Assembly: GCA_029224185.1 (NCBI GenBank)
Contig: CM055191.1
Coordinates: 8,444,536 to 8,508,535 of the forward strand
Source of the DNA: Karalla daura
Taxonomy: Eukaryota; Chordata; Actinopteri; Chaetodontiformes; Leiognathidae
DNA length: 64,000 nt
Reading direction: 5' to 3'
This document shows positions 1 through 61,060 of the stretch, piece after piece. A program made the position numbers and the translations under genes. Each line of letters opens with the position of its first letter. Position 1 is the stretch's first letter. The notes beneath the pieces are model-generated. The model ran no database searches, was not told the DNA's origin, and saw only the letters and a list, made by a program, of their open reading frames with translations.

Positions 1-2630
1 AAATCCAAATCAACTGTCTTTGTTGAGGAAAACATTTCATGACTGGCCGTATATCATCTTAAATAAAGTGACTCAGTTATCATAACGTCAACTTCAGATG
101 TATGCAAAGTTAATTGTCACTTCAGTATATTTATATTTTGTAGTTTGTATGGGTGCTTTAGTTCAAATAAAGCTGTCAACACACTGTTATTGTGGCGCAG
201 ACTCTTAGAAATAAAGATAAATATGCACGTGGGAGGGGGAAATTCAGCCTTTCAACCCTTCTCAAACAAGACCCAAGATGCAGGGTGTAATAATGACAAA
301 GCCCCTGCTCCAAAAACTTTTGGAGGTAAATATTTTTCAGCCGGCAGAGATAATGTCCTTTTTTGGTAGCTTGTTGTCGCAGTTGCTGCACTTTCATACA
401 CACTCGAACACTTTGTGTGTGTGTGTTTGTGCGTGGGCGCATGTGTGTGTGTGTGCACTGAAGCCTACAGATTGTTGATTTGAGTTTGGTAATTGCATAC
501 TTCTTCTTTTCTTTCCCCCCTTATATCAATCCAGATCCATCCCACCATTATCTGACCCTCTGGTAGCTACCTCAGCTCAACACAGGGCAAAGGCAGGGAA
601 TTCAGTCTTAAACATAACATATTTAGGCTGGTATAGGAAAATACCCACAGTAAACCTATGGAGACACAAGGAGGACATGCTAATGTCCACCGTGTAGACA
701 GTATTTGCTCAATAATTCAATTTTTGTTTCCAAATAGACATAATTAGATAGAATTATTCTCCTTCATCTTGTCCTCTGATCACAAACTGGCCTATTCTTG
801 AACGCCAGAAGCATCCATTCAACTTCTCCAGCAATAGTGGAAAAACAGTCAATGAAATTGCTGTTTATGTTTGTTTGGATGGAGAGAAAAACACCAACAC
901 GAGCACGCACTTAATGTGACGTGACAAAAAAATGAAGAGGCACGTTTCAATCCACTTAATTGATGAACCCATCCGCTGGTTGTAGCGGAAGCCACTTGAC
1001 ATGAACAGCATCTGACAGCGTTGCTTTCAGCTGTGTGCCTGCGCCCAGCTGTTTGCCTGCAGTTCATACGCTGCTCATAACGGGTGGATTATATTTAGAA
1101 GGAGCGAATTCAATTCAGTTGAAAAAGTCTTTTGATTTTGCTAAAAAAAAAGACCTTGAAACGCAGTGCTTCTGAAATAGATTTAACAGACATGTGGTTT
1201 TTATTAATGATAAATAAGATCCCCCTCTGCTCAGAAATGTGCTTTCCACATGGTTTATGTCCCTTATAATGTCTTGACTCTACTGATTCATATCTGAGCA
1301 TGGTTTGTCACTGGAGAGATGTTTTTACGCTCCAGAAGTACCCTGGGCACTCGGGATCTGGTGCAGCACAAACACAGGAGCCAGTGGGCAAATAATCCCG
1401 CTGCCAAGGAGCCGGCTCCCACGAAAACAACGAGGAAACCATGTTAAGCAAAATATCAAACTAGTTATTTTCACATGTGTGGAGGGGAGCCCATGATGAA
1501 TGATAATAAACACTTCTGTGGCAGTCTTTCACTAAAGAGCGCTTCACATTGGACAGACCACAAACACACACACACACTGCACAAACAGACTTGGTATCTT
1601 AATACTGCAGACCCTGGTGTATATGTGTGTAGGTTATCTGAGGAACCTCTCTAACACTCTGCACTAATAGCACAATGTCCTACAAGTAGATAAAAATCTA
1701 ATGAACTACCAGCTCATTAAGGGCTCAGTTCAAGAGGACAAAGCTCTGAGCTGCTTTTTAAGCACGACCACGGTTAGTCCGTAACGTTTAGTTCCACTTG
1801 AGAAAGTAGTTATTTTCACCCGCATCATGACGTCCCCTCCGAAACTAACCAATTAGTCTTTCTGCCAAAAACTAACAATATTAGAGCGTCATGTCACAAA
1901 ACAGATTCGGTTTTCAAAAACAGCACTTTGCTCACATCCAGGGATGGATGCATTCATCTTTCTTTCTTCCTTTCTTTCTTTTGTTATTTAAAGCAGATTG
2001 AAGTGAAATAGTAGGCTTTTCATCATTTCTTAAATTATTATAGATTTGGAAAAGGTTTTGTACATTTTTTTTATAGAAATCTGGTGGAGGAATCTCGACT
2101 CATAGTCTGTTTTCTAAAAGTATTTGTTGATTATCCACAAATGCTTGGATTTCTCAGTCTTCCTTTCTTTCTTTCTTTCTTTCTTTCTCTCCTTTCATCC
2201 TGGGGAAGACAACAATGGCTTTGCACCGACATTACACATTACACAGACATCTACAGACCTCAAATCTGTTTAGACATTTGTTGAGATACTAAAAGCTGGA
2301 ATAAACACAGAATCTGAAATGATTATTGAAAAGGTTTGCAGCATGCGGCTTTTCAAAGAGTTGCTTTGAGCTAATTTTGAGAAATCTATTGAGGAAATCT
2401 GGACTCTGTTTTATGAACAGTTTGTTAGCTTTGAATGCTTTGATTTCTCAGTCTTCTTCTTCTTTATTTGTCTCTCTTTCCTCTCTGCTTCCTTTCTCAC
2501 TCTGTGAGCTCACATGTAACCTCGTCCCGGCAGCTTCAGATGTCTGCCTGAACGCCTGCCTGTGTCCTCCGTGTCCTGAAGGTCGTCCACTAAGGCCGAG
2601 CTCTGATGCCGGTGTGTTTCTTGTCCGCAG
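1..2630 (+). other. pear1 intron, no exon recognised
   Basis: I searched for the EMI-domain exons and found none with a plausible frame and splice sites, so they should lie upstream. The stretch holds short (TG)n (about 413-456), (CA)9 (1562-1579), a (TTTC)n tract (2161-2190) and otherwise ordinary AT-rich sequence. Confidence 0.7.
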
Positions 2631-25350
<22,720 letters not shown>

Positions 25351-26610
25351 CGGCTGCAGCAGCACAGCAGGACACCCTCATCATCATCCTCCTCCTCCTC
25401 CTCCTCCTCTTCCTCCCCATCCTCCTCTCTCTCTGAGCGGGCTCCTCTCTGACAGAGCTGTGGACCACCCGCAGAGCAGCGGTGGAGGCGTTCGTCCCAC
25501 TGAGGAACAACTGTTTACAGTCCCCCCCCCCCCCACCCCAGCCACCCCTCCCTTACCCCCACCCTCTTACCCCTTCGACTCAACGCTGCCCCCCAGTGGG
25601 CGGACGTGGTACTCGCTTCACCGTGACAGACTTGTCATCCAGGGTGTGGAGCCAGCGGGACTCAGTGGTGAGGAAGGTGGAGTGTGGCGACGCCGAAGGA
25701 GCTTCAGCTGCTTTCTCCTCCTCCTCCTCCTCCTCCTCCTCCTGGGGGAGGGGGAAAAAAACGCCGCAGCAGGACTTTACGGTTAAAAGCAGCAGCTTGG
25801 GAGCGTTTATGTGTCTGAGCTTCTCTGAACGTGCTCTAATTGAAAATTTCCACACATTCTTCTCGCTGCAGATCAGCTGATGCACATGCTTAAAAGGCTC
25901 CTTTCATCGGGATTTTCTTCTGTCCTCAGCGCCCAGAATGACTGATGTAGACAAGTGTCCGTTTAACTTTTGTAACGTAGCTTCACGTCTAGACCCCGCA
26001 GAGCTGGACGTTCATCCTCGGAAAACTTTGTGGCAAAGGTCACGGGATGACTGATCAAAACAATTAATCTTGTTTTTTTTTGGTTGTTTTTCGTTCCAGA
26101 GCACCAAAGATTGAACGCCACGATAATCAATCACATTGTGTCCAGTTTGTGTAAAGTATATACATATCACCTACTGCTGCTGTCACATTACAAACTTTGT
26201 ACATACAGAAGTATATTTTTGAGTTTACGGAGGTTGTGTTAAGAGCCCCGAGTCCGTACGAGGTAAGAATGACCAAAGATCACTCGCATTTACATTGTAA
26301 AACAAAAGCACACTAAAGAATTGCATTCTTTGTTTTCATGATCTACAATTCACCTCCTACTCCTCGAAATCATTTAATGCCCAATAGTTCAGTTAGTTTT
26401 GAATTAAAACTGCAATCAAATACAGCGAAATCCTGTCAGATAATACAAAAAAATCCATGTAACAGAATGAATGTAAAATGAGCTTTAAGTGCTTTAGTTT
26501 TGTGTAGAGCTTCAGCTTTTTTTTTTTAATACATGGCCATATATTTTTCTGAATGTAATCATGGGAACATGTGTATATAATGTAAATAAAAAAATGGCTG
26601 CACTTTTAAA
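25351..26610 (+). other. pear1: pear1 3' UTR
   Basis: Sequence between the stop codon and a good polyadenylation site. The first 450 nt are C- and CCT-rich (long C runs near 25520-25560, TCC repeats near 25385-25430 and 25718-25742). The rest is AT-rich and ordinary. The 3' limit is inferred from AATAAA at 26585-26590 followed by a GT-rich stretch. Confidence 0.75.
26585..26590 (+). terminator. pear1: pear1 polyadenylation signal AATAAA
   Basis: Canonical AATAAA in TGTAAATAAAAAAATGG, with a GT-rich downstream element (TGTGGTCTTGTGTTG) about 25 nt later. It is about 1.2 kb after the pear1 stop. Cleavage is predicted near 26605. Confidence 0.7.
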
Positions 26611-27626
26611 CTGTGGTCTTGTGTTGAATTCAGTGGCGGACAACAAGAGAAGGACTACAAGAGTCAATGGGAACAAAAAAAGTTTTACTGAATACTCAAA
26701 GGAAAGAAAATATCGACTGAAACCACAGCCAATGAGGGTTAGACGACAAGGTTTCAGAAATGGCATCATTTTGACAGAAATAACAACAAATACCCACTTC
26801 CAGCAACTTACAATGATTTGCAACAATAAATCCCTTTCTGTGACATCTTTAATCCTCCAGCTTTGGAGGGTGATCGATGCGACCTCCGTCAGGACTCAGG
26901 ACCTTTCAGGCACGACTGTGGTTGGAGTCTGACTGCATAAAGTGTTTCAGTTAATCATTAGTGGGATGTGAGATTGCATAGAAAAGCTATTAAGCAGACG
27001 TCTGATTCGGAGGACGAACTGTTGTACAGAGAGACGCGTCTGTCTGGTTTATAATTAGACTGTGAGAAACCCAGATGCCACACTTTACATGATCGGCTCT
27101 GCCAGGGATGACTAAGTCTCAGATATTATACAGTCACATTCTCTGATCATATCTCCTGCATTTAATGTGCGCATTAGATACACTTAGATCTCTCATAAGT
27201 CTCTGTTCTGGTAACTAAATGCTCAACAGCTCGGGATCTGGACATTTCTGTTAGTGATTGTCTTTTTTTTTCAAAGGCACTTGGGGATAATAGTGTCAAA
27301 AACAGACCTTGGTTTAAGGTGAAATAAAAAAAAGAAGAAAGAATCTAAAGTGGCACAAATACCACCTACAAAGTACAATGGACAAAATACCAAAAAAGAA
27401 GCTATCAAGTATTTTCCGCAAATGCTTTGATATGATTTCACTAAAGTATACATGACTTAAGCTGCCACACTACAGTACAAATCTACCTGCTGTGCATATT
27501 TTAGCCCTTAATAAAAGCCGAGCGTGAAGCCAAAGTCGCTAAGAGTACAAAACCCCCCACAAAATCCCACTCAGACTCCCAAATCACGCCTGGGGATTTG
27601 CAGAGCCAGTAAGCCTACATAGGAGG

Positions 27627-27662
27627 AGGAGGAGGAGGAGGAGGAGGAGGAGGAGGAGGAGG
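27627..27662 (+). repeat. (GGA)n tract
   Basis: Twelve GGA units, purine-only strand, in the intergenic region. A similar tract is at 29069-29106. Confidence 0.93.
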
Positions 27663-29068
27663 AAGCCCTAATGACCAGTTCTGAGGGAGCGATAGTGTAC
27701 AAAGGACAGCTGACAGTCACAAGACTGTGATACCAGACATGGCTGCAAAGAGCAGCAATTGCTGGTGGGTTTCTTTTTTTTTTTTCTTCCTGTCCTCATT
27801 TATCATCTGTATAAAAGGCTCTGAAATAGATTTCCAAAAACTGCTTTCCCTACAAAAAAAAAATCTGTGAAAATAGTGTGGATTTGGTTGAACCAGCTGA
27901 CAAGTCTTACAGAAATATATTCTCTCTAGATTTGACACCAGATTTTATCATTGTACACTTGCTTCCCCGACATCCATAACAAAAGTGTCTTTGGAATATA
28001 AGCATGAGGCAACGTTGACACATTTACACATGATCAAAGTGAGATACACGTTAGCTGGGTGCTGTCAGTCCTCAAAAACATAACCAAACACGTTCTTCTG
28101 CAGCAAAAGATGATCATTGATCATAAGTATTTACTCTGCGTGCTCCACAGCTGCCCAACCATGTGATCTAAATGTGCACAATGTGTAAAGTCTATTGAGT
28201 CTAAGGCTAAGGTGAAAGAACCCGCTGAACACCCTGAGCTTTTAGTGCTTTGGTTTTCTTTGGTTTTTACTTTTCCAACATTTCATTAACTCTCAACTAA
28301 AACTACGAGCCTCGTCGCCACCAACATCTCTGATCTGTCTGTCTCCTGCGTCTGGGTGGACCCGGTCCCGACAGGCTTCACGAGCTGTGCGCGTTCAAGT
28401 GTTGACAGCCTGGCCGTTGAACGTGAAACCCCGGCTCGGATCAAAGTTACAAGCCCTGGTCAACTCGAGCTGTGCGAGTGTGTGCAAGAGGAGCAGGATA
28501 CAAATACAAATGTAAAAAAAAAAACAAAAAAGAAAGAAAAAAAGCACAGCACGCATGCAATAACATAACTTGATTATCCAAAAAATGTAAAAAAAAAAAA
28601 AAAAAGAAAAACCCTCCAAACATGATTATAAGAATCCTGTGCCCTTTGTCAAACACCTCGAAGCAAATTTTGACTTTTTTTTTTTTAACGGAAACACAGT
28701 GTAGCCATAAAAAAACAAAAATATATCTGCGCCACACTTTACTCAAGTTACACTTCTTCCTTCCCATTTTTTTGGTTAATTCGCACAAACAAAATACTTG
28801 TGTGTCTATATAGACAGGAGAGCCTGCACACTCCCAGTCTACCTCCGCTCAGCCCACTTACTAAGTCATTCCCTCTTATTTAGGACAACAGGGTGCGGCT
28901 GCACTCGCTGGTCAAAACAGAATAAAACTGAACAAATTTATCGATCGTCTGATCTCAACAGACCAGGATCAGGTGTCTGAGGGATTCGTCTCACTAAAAA
29001 CTGCACGAAAACTAACGAAAACTAAGAATCGGCTGAATTTGGATCACAGTCACAGCCGGGTTAAAGGA

Positions 29069-29106
29069 GGACGAGGAGGAGGAGGAGGAGGAGGAGGAGG
29101 AGGAGG
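29069..29106 (+). repeat. (GGA)n tract
   Basis: About twelve GGA units followed by GGTGGGGGGGGCG, downstream of the lmna poly(A) signal. Confidence 0.93.
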
Positions 29107-29264
29107 TGGGGGGGGCGTACAGTGCTGAGGTGGTCTTTAGTGGTCAGGCCTCAGTCATGCAGATTATATTCATGTGGTTTTAACTTCACCTAAATATCTC
29201 AGTCGCTCTGCTGGCTCCCTGTGTACACATTTATGCGGCTTGCACGAATTAACCAAAACAAAAC

Positions 29265-29401
29265 ACAAAATAAAGTCATATTTATTTATATATAAAAAAA
29301 AAAGTAAACATCCCAACAGTAGAAAATGGTTCTCCTTTGGCGGCTACAGGAGCTGAGGTGCTGTCTGTCTGTTTTTTTGTTGTTGTTGATGGTTTTTTTT
29401 T
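29265..29401 (-). other. lmna: lmna 3' UTR (minimal)
   Basis: Sequence after the TAA stop up to the first polyadenylation signal on the - strand. It is T/A-rich and short (about 135 nt). Longer isoforms reaching into 27.2-29.2 kb are possible, but no strong second signal is obvious. Confidence 0.5.
29281..29286 (-). terminator. lmna: lmna polyadenylation signal AATAAA (candidate)
   Basis: On the - strand TATAAATAAATATG contains AATAAA. It is followed about 20 nt later by a GT-rich element (TTTTGTGTTTTGTTTTGG), a textbook downstream element. It lies about 115 nt beyond the stop. Confidence 0.55.
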
Positions 29402-54794
<25,393 letters not shown>

Positions 54795-56485
54795 GGCAAT
54801 GATGGCTCAGCAAGAGGTGTGCAGAGGGGGTGAGTCACTGGCTGTGTGGGAGGAGAGGGATGAAGGAGACACATGATGAAAACCCGCAGCGCGTGGGGGG
54901 CCACTTCACCTCGACGTTCACCACAACAAAGCAGAGGCTGCGTCGCGTGTCAAACTTTAATGTGTGAGTTTAAGGTGAGGGGAAGTAAATCGGCTTGTAC
55001 AGCCCTGGTCCCCGTGTGGGCAGCCTACCTTACGTGCGGGGTCTGTTCACGTTTATGCATCAATAATGCTTCCCAGGATCCTTTTTCCAGTCAGTAAGCA
55101 CATCGTTAAAACCCTGTTTAATAGCCACTCTCTCTCTGCAGTGGGACTGTGTGAGCATGTTTGCAGGAATGCTGGTTTGATAGCATCTCAGGGCATTTTT
55201 TTGCAGGGATAAAAAAGATGCCTTCCTGCACTTCCTGCATCTCTTTTATTCACTTTCAATGCAGCCTAACACTCCGTCACAAAACACACCTTGGGCTCCT
55301 CCTTCTCCTTCGACTCAGTTTAATCGTTGTACTGTAGGTATGGTGAGGCTGCTCCGCAGACTACAACCCACACCTTGGTCACTAACATGAGGAAATGAAG
55401 CTCTGCTCAGAATTACCTTCCGAAATATGCGGCCCACAAAACAGATGCATCAAAATCTAAATTACCCTCCTTGTTCTGGCCTCCAACAGGCGTTTTGGAA
55501 ACCACATAAAAAAAATGTTCTAATTGCTTCCACTGCTTTACTGTGATCAGCATGTCTAGTGGTGACTCTCGTCCTCAAATAGTTTGCACCAGGGCTGATG
55601 ATTGTATTCATCTGCTGACTCATTTCATCAAGGAAAAGTGCAGGATTCCTGGAAAAGGTCATGCATCCACTCCGGGGCTATTTGGATGAATTCTAACCTT
55701 GTGATGAATAAAAGGGTTATTTTTAATCTTTCAGTGATACATTTTAGGAAAAGAAGAAGGGGAAGAAAATCTGATCCCTGGCTGGGCATCCAGCGTGGCA
55801 ACATGTGCAATAAGGCTAAATTTCTTTCCTTATCGGGGAGCTCCGCACGGCAAGTCTGACATTAATAAATGTATGAGTAATGTTATCGTCGGCTCCAACT
55901 GTGACTTAAGACCCGCTCTTTTTCTAAAAGCCCTCTTCCCTCTGAACAGCAGGAAAGCCCTCTCCAGTTTGGTTCAGCGGTGGGCGGATGCACCAAACTC
56001 TGCCATCCCTCCACCTCGCCGCCCATTACCGAAAGTGCACGCAAGCACATGCACGCCCCTGTGGGCGGGATGCCGCACACACGCATGCACATGATACGGG
56101 CGCACGCCCACGGGGGGCCAGCACCCATGCACTCACACAAGTGCTCTCTGGTCCAACTCTGAATAAGTGAAGCATCCATTGAAGCTTCCCACTACACGTC
56201 GAGCATTAGCAGGTGTTGCCTGACGCCCCGCTCCTCTGACGCCAGCAGGCCGTAAAAATGAGCCACAACTTTTAGAAAAGTTACCAAACTCGCCCGACAA
56301 AAGCTGGAGGAAACTTTGAGCAGAGAGGACAAACTAACACAAGCACCACACACACATATCTACACACACAGTGTGACCAAAACAGTAACACAGCAGTGGC
56401 TCTGTTGGGCACAGTAGCCAACAAAAAGAGAGGAATTTGGCAGGGAGACTACAATCTGAGAGAGAGCACTCAGATTGAACCTTAC
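54795..56485 (-). other. lmna: lmna 5' UTR and probable UTR intron
   Basis: About 43 nt upstream of the ATG lies a good acceptor (CTCCTCCCACACAG on the - strand), so most of this stretch is probably an intron in the 5' UTR. No coding sequence or repeat stands out, apart from short CA-rich words near 56350. Confidence 0.5.
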
Positions 56486-56870
56486 CTCGGCTGTCTGAGA
56501 ACCTTTCCACTGCAGTCTGCCGAGGAGACTAAGAAGTGTGTGTATGTGTGTGTGTGCAGGACCTTTCTAGAAGTTTATCTGTGAGTGTGAGCTGCTGAGA
56601 GTGAGTGTGTCCTACCCCAGAGGAGCGTAGAAGAAGAAGAAGAAGAAGGATCCACTGAATAATGCAGTCTTGCTCTCTGCTAGTGGGTGTGTGTGCCTTT
56701 GGCTCGCGCCCTGCACTGCTCTCCCAGCCTTCACTCTCTGCACATGTACCTACTGCTGAGGAGGGAAAGAGAGGGGGCGGGACGCTGGAGAGGGAGAGGG
56801 GAGGGGAGGGGAGGGTGGGGCGGCGAGGAGGAGTCAGGCCAGACAGACTGAGTGTGTGTCTGTGTCTGTG
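56486..56870 (-). promoter_or_regulatory. lmna: Predicted lmna non-coding first exon and promoter
   Basis: A strong donor on the - strand (CCGAG/GTAAGG, exon edge at 56486) pairs with a good acceptor just upstream of the ATG (TCTCCTCCCACACAG, near 54838). This suggests a 5' UTR intron of about 1.6 kb. Upstream lie GC boxes (GGGGGCGGG at about 56775, GGGGCGG at about 56817) and a TATA-like ATAAAG on the - strand near 56893. The start site is not defined by sequence alone; this is inference. Confidence 0.4.
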
Positions 56871-58494
56871 CAGACACACAGAGCAGCTGAGCTTTATCTC
56901 TCCCTGCACCGGCCCTATCTTTTCCGCTCTCCTCTCGCTCTCGCAGACTCACTGACCTCAGCGGTCACTGCGAGTGGTCTGTCAATAAAACGCGGTGACA
57001 CTGATGATGCTGAACAGCTCCCAGGTGGGTGAGAGTGCACCGGCGTGCAGATCGCGCCCCCTCCCTCCTCCCTGCAGCAGCCAATAATGCATTCTTAGCA
57101 CACTTTTACTGGATGAGCACGGCCGTGAGGACAGGCACGCGGGGAGATGAATTTCTTCTTCCATTTCACAGAGCAAAAAGGAAAATTCGTCCCCGCCTGA
57201 GGAGGGGATGGAGATTACCACAGCACACACTCACACAAAACAGGCGACATCACAATGGCAAATTAAATCCAAAGTACCTGGGAATCATCCATCGCCTCAT
57301 TGAGAGGGATTGGGGGTGTTCTTGCGTTATCCATGTCGGAAAAATAACCTGTCAATAAGCTCATCCACTGAATCCAAACAGGGAAAAGTCCAGAAATCCT
57401 CCGTGTCATATTCCCAGTGAATGTCAGAATAATAATTCCCACAGGTCATCTTGACTGTCTCAGGGACTGACACCCAGACCCAAACAAGCGGATCCCGGTC
57501 GGCCTTATATATTTATTTCTTCGGGGTGGAGTTAATGGGATCACAGGTCCAATCAAGTTCAGATTCCGGGGAAAAAAAAGACACCAACTGTGTGTGCGCA
57601 TCTCCTCACCATGGCAATAGAAGCCGGTCCATTCATGTGTGTATGTGTGTGTGTGTGTGGTTAAACAACGGGCAAGACGGCGTCTGTTTTTGGGCATGGG
57701 GCAGGCCTGGTGGCTAAGGGAGTATTCCTGGCTTTGGTGCGGCCTTCCAGTGGAAAGGAGCCGTCACTGTCTGACTCACACTGCCCTGCTGCAAACACAC
57801 GGCAGACTTTTCCAGTCTCCTCCAGTTTTCTCTCCATTTCTCCATCTCCACTGCTCAGTCACATGCTCACAGCCCAAAAGCCTCCATCAAGGCCTTAAAA
57901 GCCAAATTTCCCATTCCTGTGCCAGTTCTTCATCCAGCAAAGGCCCCTTTTCAAGGTTTAAAAACATGGGCTGTTTCAGTGCATTGTTAGATTCTTCCTT
58001 TCACTAACAGAGGAGTATTTGGACATACTGCCGCTTTTGCTTGTACATATCCAGGCCTGTGAGACTGACAGAGGAGTGCAGAGTCAATATGCCATCAATA
58101 TGTGCGACGTGCAAGCTGATTCAGTTGATAACAAAAGAAAGAACAACACGGAGGAAAAGTCTCGGGAGGCAGCTCAGGTCGCTGGATCATTGAGGACCAG
58201 GACAACAGCTGCACAGCTGATAGCACTTACAATCCACCTTCTGCCAGAGATAAAACTGGCTATAAAGACAACAGGGTTTGATTGCCATAAGCTGTGAGCT
58301 TTTACACATTCACTAAATCAAGCTGAGGTGACAAGTATACTTATATATATGTCAATTACTCAAACTAGATGGAGGCTAAAGATGATGACCACATTGTCAG
58401 TTTCTGCAGTAAAAGGGTTTCCAGTAATTTACTTTGTGTTGTACGTGTGTCTTCCAGTTACTGGTGGATATACAGATACAGACAAGAAATATGG

Positions 58495-58765
58495 GGGCAC
58501 TATTGCTTCACAGCATGAAGGTCCCTGGATCACATCCTGGTTGGACAGACCAGTCCACTGTGTGGAGCTTGCTTGTTCTCCACTCTGTTTGCATGTGGAT
58601 TTTCTTTCCTCCCACAGTCAAAAAACATGCTACGAGATCGACTGGACTCTAAATTACTCCCAGAGAAAGTGAATGGTGTGTGTGCAGGGTGTGTTCCCTG
58701 CCCTCACCCTAGCAGACCCAGTGAGAATTAGCAGTGAAATCATTAAAGCGTAGCGGATAATAGAT
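58495..58765 (+). mobile_element. SINE-like dispersed repeat, near-complete plus copy
   Basis: CACAGCATGAAGGTCCCTGG, GTGTGGAGCTTGCTTGTTC, TTCCTCCCACAGTCAAAAAA, GACTGGACTCTAAATTACTC and the tail AAAGCGTAGCGGATAATAG followed by ATGGATGGATG. The head, body and ATGG tail make this the fullest copy in the window. Confidence 0.65.
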
Positions 58766-59999
58766 GGATGGATGATTGTTTGCTTAAAACACAGGGCAAC
58801 CAAAAACTAGGGCAAAGTTGCAGCTTCGACTGGTCAAACATTTCCAGTTCAAAAGGTCAACCATTATTTTCTTCTTCACGCTCAAATCAAGCCTGCTACC
58901 GTTCAGGTCTGCCCGACACATGGGTTGGGATAGGAATCTCAGACTCACGCATCAAGTGCAAAGACAGGAGCAGACATGACGGACTGTGATGCAACTCAGA
59001 TGGGCGCTGAACACAACGGTTAGCCGTCGCTGGTTCACTCCTCCTCCGACTCTCTCTGCGCCCTCATGACACTCCAAAAACAACAAGGTGTGCAATCTTT
59101 GACATCTCGCGTTTCACAGGCACAGAAAATGACAGAAGCACGGGCGGAGGAATTATTGGGAACTGCACCATAAAGCCTTATCAACGACCCACGCTGCATC
59201 ACAAACAGCAGCCCGGTTTTACTTTGCTTATCGCTTCTTGTCCACTTCCCGCTCAGACACACAGTGGCTCTTCGCATCCAGCTTAATCATCAGCTTTAAT
59301 GGAAAAGTAATGACGGCAGATGTGCGCTGGCATGTTTACAGAGGCGTTATTGTTTCATTAGACAAACCACCACAGTATTCTTAGACACGTGCTCAGTCCT
59401 GATCAACGGTTACAGCTACATCTCTGTCGTTCATTGCTCACACGTGTGAATAAGCATTAATACAAACTGTTAAAACATCACTGTGCAATGCAAACAAGGC
59501 CTCATATGCTATGGAGATAGTGAGGCATATCAATTGAGTTTTGTTTGGTTGTCAAAAGCTACGACCTGTCACATGTCTACTAGTACAACAACTGTTGCTT
59601 TGTGAGTCTTTGTTTTTGCTTGGTTACCATGGAAACCGCTCTCAACGTGACCACAGCCACTGACGTAAAATCACCCCCCCCCCCCTCCAACGTTGTGTTA
59701 CGCACTGAAAACGCCAAATAAATACAGGCAGCTCGAAGACCAGTCACTGATGAGAGAGATTCCTCTTTTCTTGGGTAGAGTCTAAACACATAAACCACGA
59801 GAGAGGAAGGATCAAAGGCTGGAAACTTTCCTTCAATTAGCACAATGAGGAAGTCCCTGTCCTGGGGGGGAAGTGAGGAAACTGTAGATGAGTCAGAAGG
59901 GCAGGATGATTAATCCCTAACTACTGTGGGTTTGTCGGTGTTGAACAACCCTCACCACACCTGTGTGTACTCGCAGCGGGAGTGTCCCATACACTCTGC

Positions 60000-60235
60000 A
60001 TTTCAGTCATTCATTCATTCATCTTCAAGGGAGTGTATACCCTGGATAGGTCGCCACGCCATCACCGGGTACAGTGCATACACACCCCAAAGAATCATTT
60101 CTATGCGAGTCTCCAGTCAACTTTCACATGCATGTTTTCAGAGTTTGGGAGGAAACCAAGGCAGACTGGGGGAGAACATGCACACAGAAAGGCACAGTGA
60201 CTGACCTCGGCCTTCCATCAATCACCTGTGTCGCC
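60000..60235 (-). mobile_element. SINE-like dispersed repeat, minus copy
   Basis: Starts with CATTCATTCATTCAT (inverse of an ATGA tail), then GGGAGTGTATACCCTGGATA, GTTTGGGAGGAAACCAAGG and GGGGAGAACATGCACACAG, ending at TGTCGCCCC. Opposite orientation to the copy at 60835. Confidence 0.65.
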
Positions 60236-60834
60236 CCACCCTGCATTAGACTTGACTTAATAATGGAAATGGAATTCAGTGTTGCTCGGATCAGAGTAGG
60301 ATATTACCTAATCTCAAACAACAGGATGTAGAGACAACTCAGAAACACTTAAAATATCTATCTATCTATTTTGTCTATCTTGTATAATGATTCAGACTTT
60401 GGCTGCTAGAACAGCACAGATAAAACACTTTGTTTTATAGTGCTGCACAATATAGATTAAACACAACCATCTATAATAATTATATTAGGGAGTTGTCATC
60501 CTCAATGGGATATTGAATAGACAGCTGAATTAGAATGAAGTGAAGTAGATTTTGATCTACTACCAAAAACCATAACTATCTAATCTGCAGACTCAACTTT
60601 TAGCGATTACATTTACATACCTCTGTTATTCAGACAAAAAATTTCGCATCCGTGGTGTGCGTGTATCAGTGCATGTGTGTAGTATAAAATCGGCACTACA
60701 CACATCTATCACTGTGCTGGGTGGTAAAAAAAATAAAAAAAATACTACCACAGACAATGAAGCAGTAGGTGAATACTCCAGATCAGCTCTTGCAAAAGAG
60801 AAAATGACCAACAGCTAGAAGGACCTTGGTTTAA

Positions 60835-61060
60835 CCCCTAGATCAGACTGAGGGGCTGAGGAGCTGTAGGCCTGTCTAGAGCCTGCAGAGCTTGCATGTT
60901 CTCCTTATGTCTGGCAGTTTTCTCAATAGTCTTCTCCTTCATAGCACAAAAACACACATGCTAAGGCGGTTGTCTTACACTGAGTGTGGGTGAGTGTTTA
61001 ACTCCAGCAGACACCACGGGGCACAAAGCCTGTCTGGCCTAAATGAATGAATGAATGCAG
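60835..61060 (+). mobile_element. SINE-like dispersed repeat, plus copy
   Basis: TAGAGCCTGCAGAGCTTGCA, TGTTCTCCTTATGTCTGGC, ACACTGAGTGTGGGTGAGTG and the tail AATGAATGAATGAATG. It forms a head-to-head inverted pair with the copy at 60000. Confidence 0.6.

Larger units (their letters stand above)
26611..29264. other. Intergenic region between the two 3' ends
   Basis: No gene recognised. It has two (GGA)n tracts (27627-27662, 29069-29106), several poly-A/T tracts (28588-28604, 28674-28686) and otherwise AT-rich sequence. Part of it could be extended 3' UTR of either gene. A 123-codon open frame at 26561-26932 has no recognisable family and overlaps the pear1 poly(A) site. Confidence 0.6.

Noticed and set aside
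26561..26932. 123-codon lysine/arginine-rich frame after pear1
   Set aside because: It overlaps the pear1 poly(A) site and contains AATAAA, with no family match. Treated as chance.
26611..29264. A microRNA gene such as miR-9 between the two genes
   Set aside because: I looked for a miR-9-like mature sequence because the human locus lies in this region of 1q22, and did not see one.
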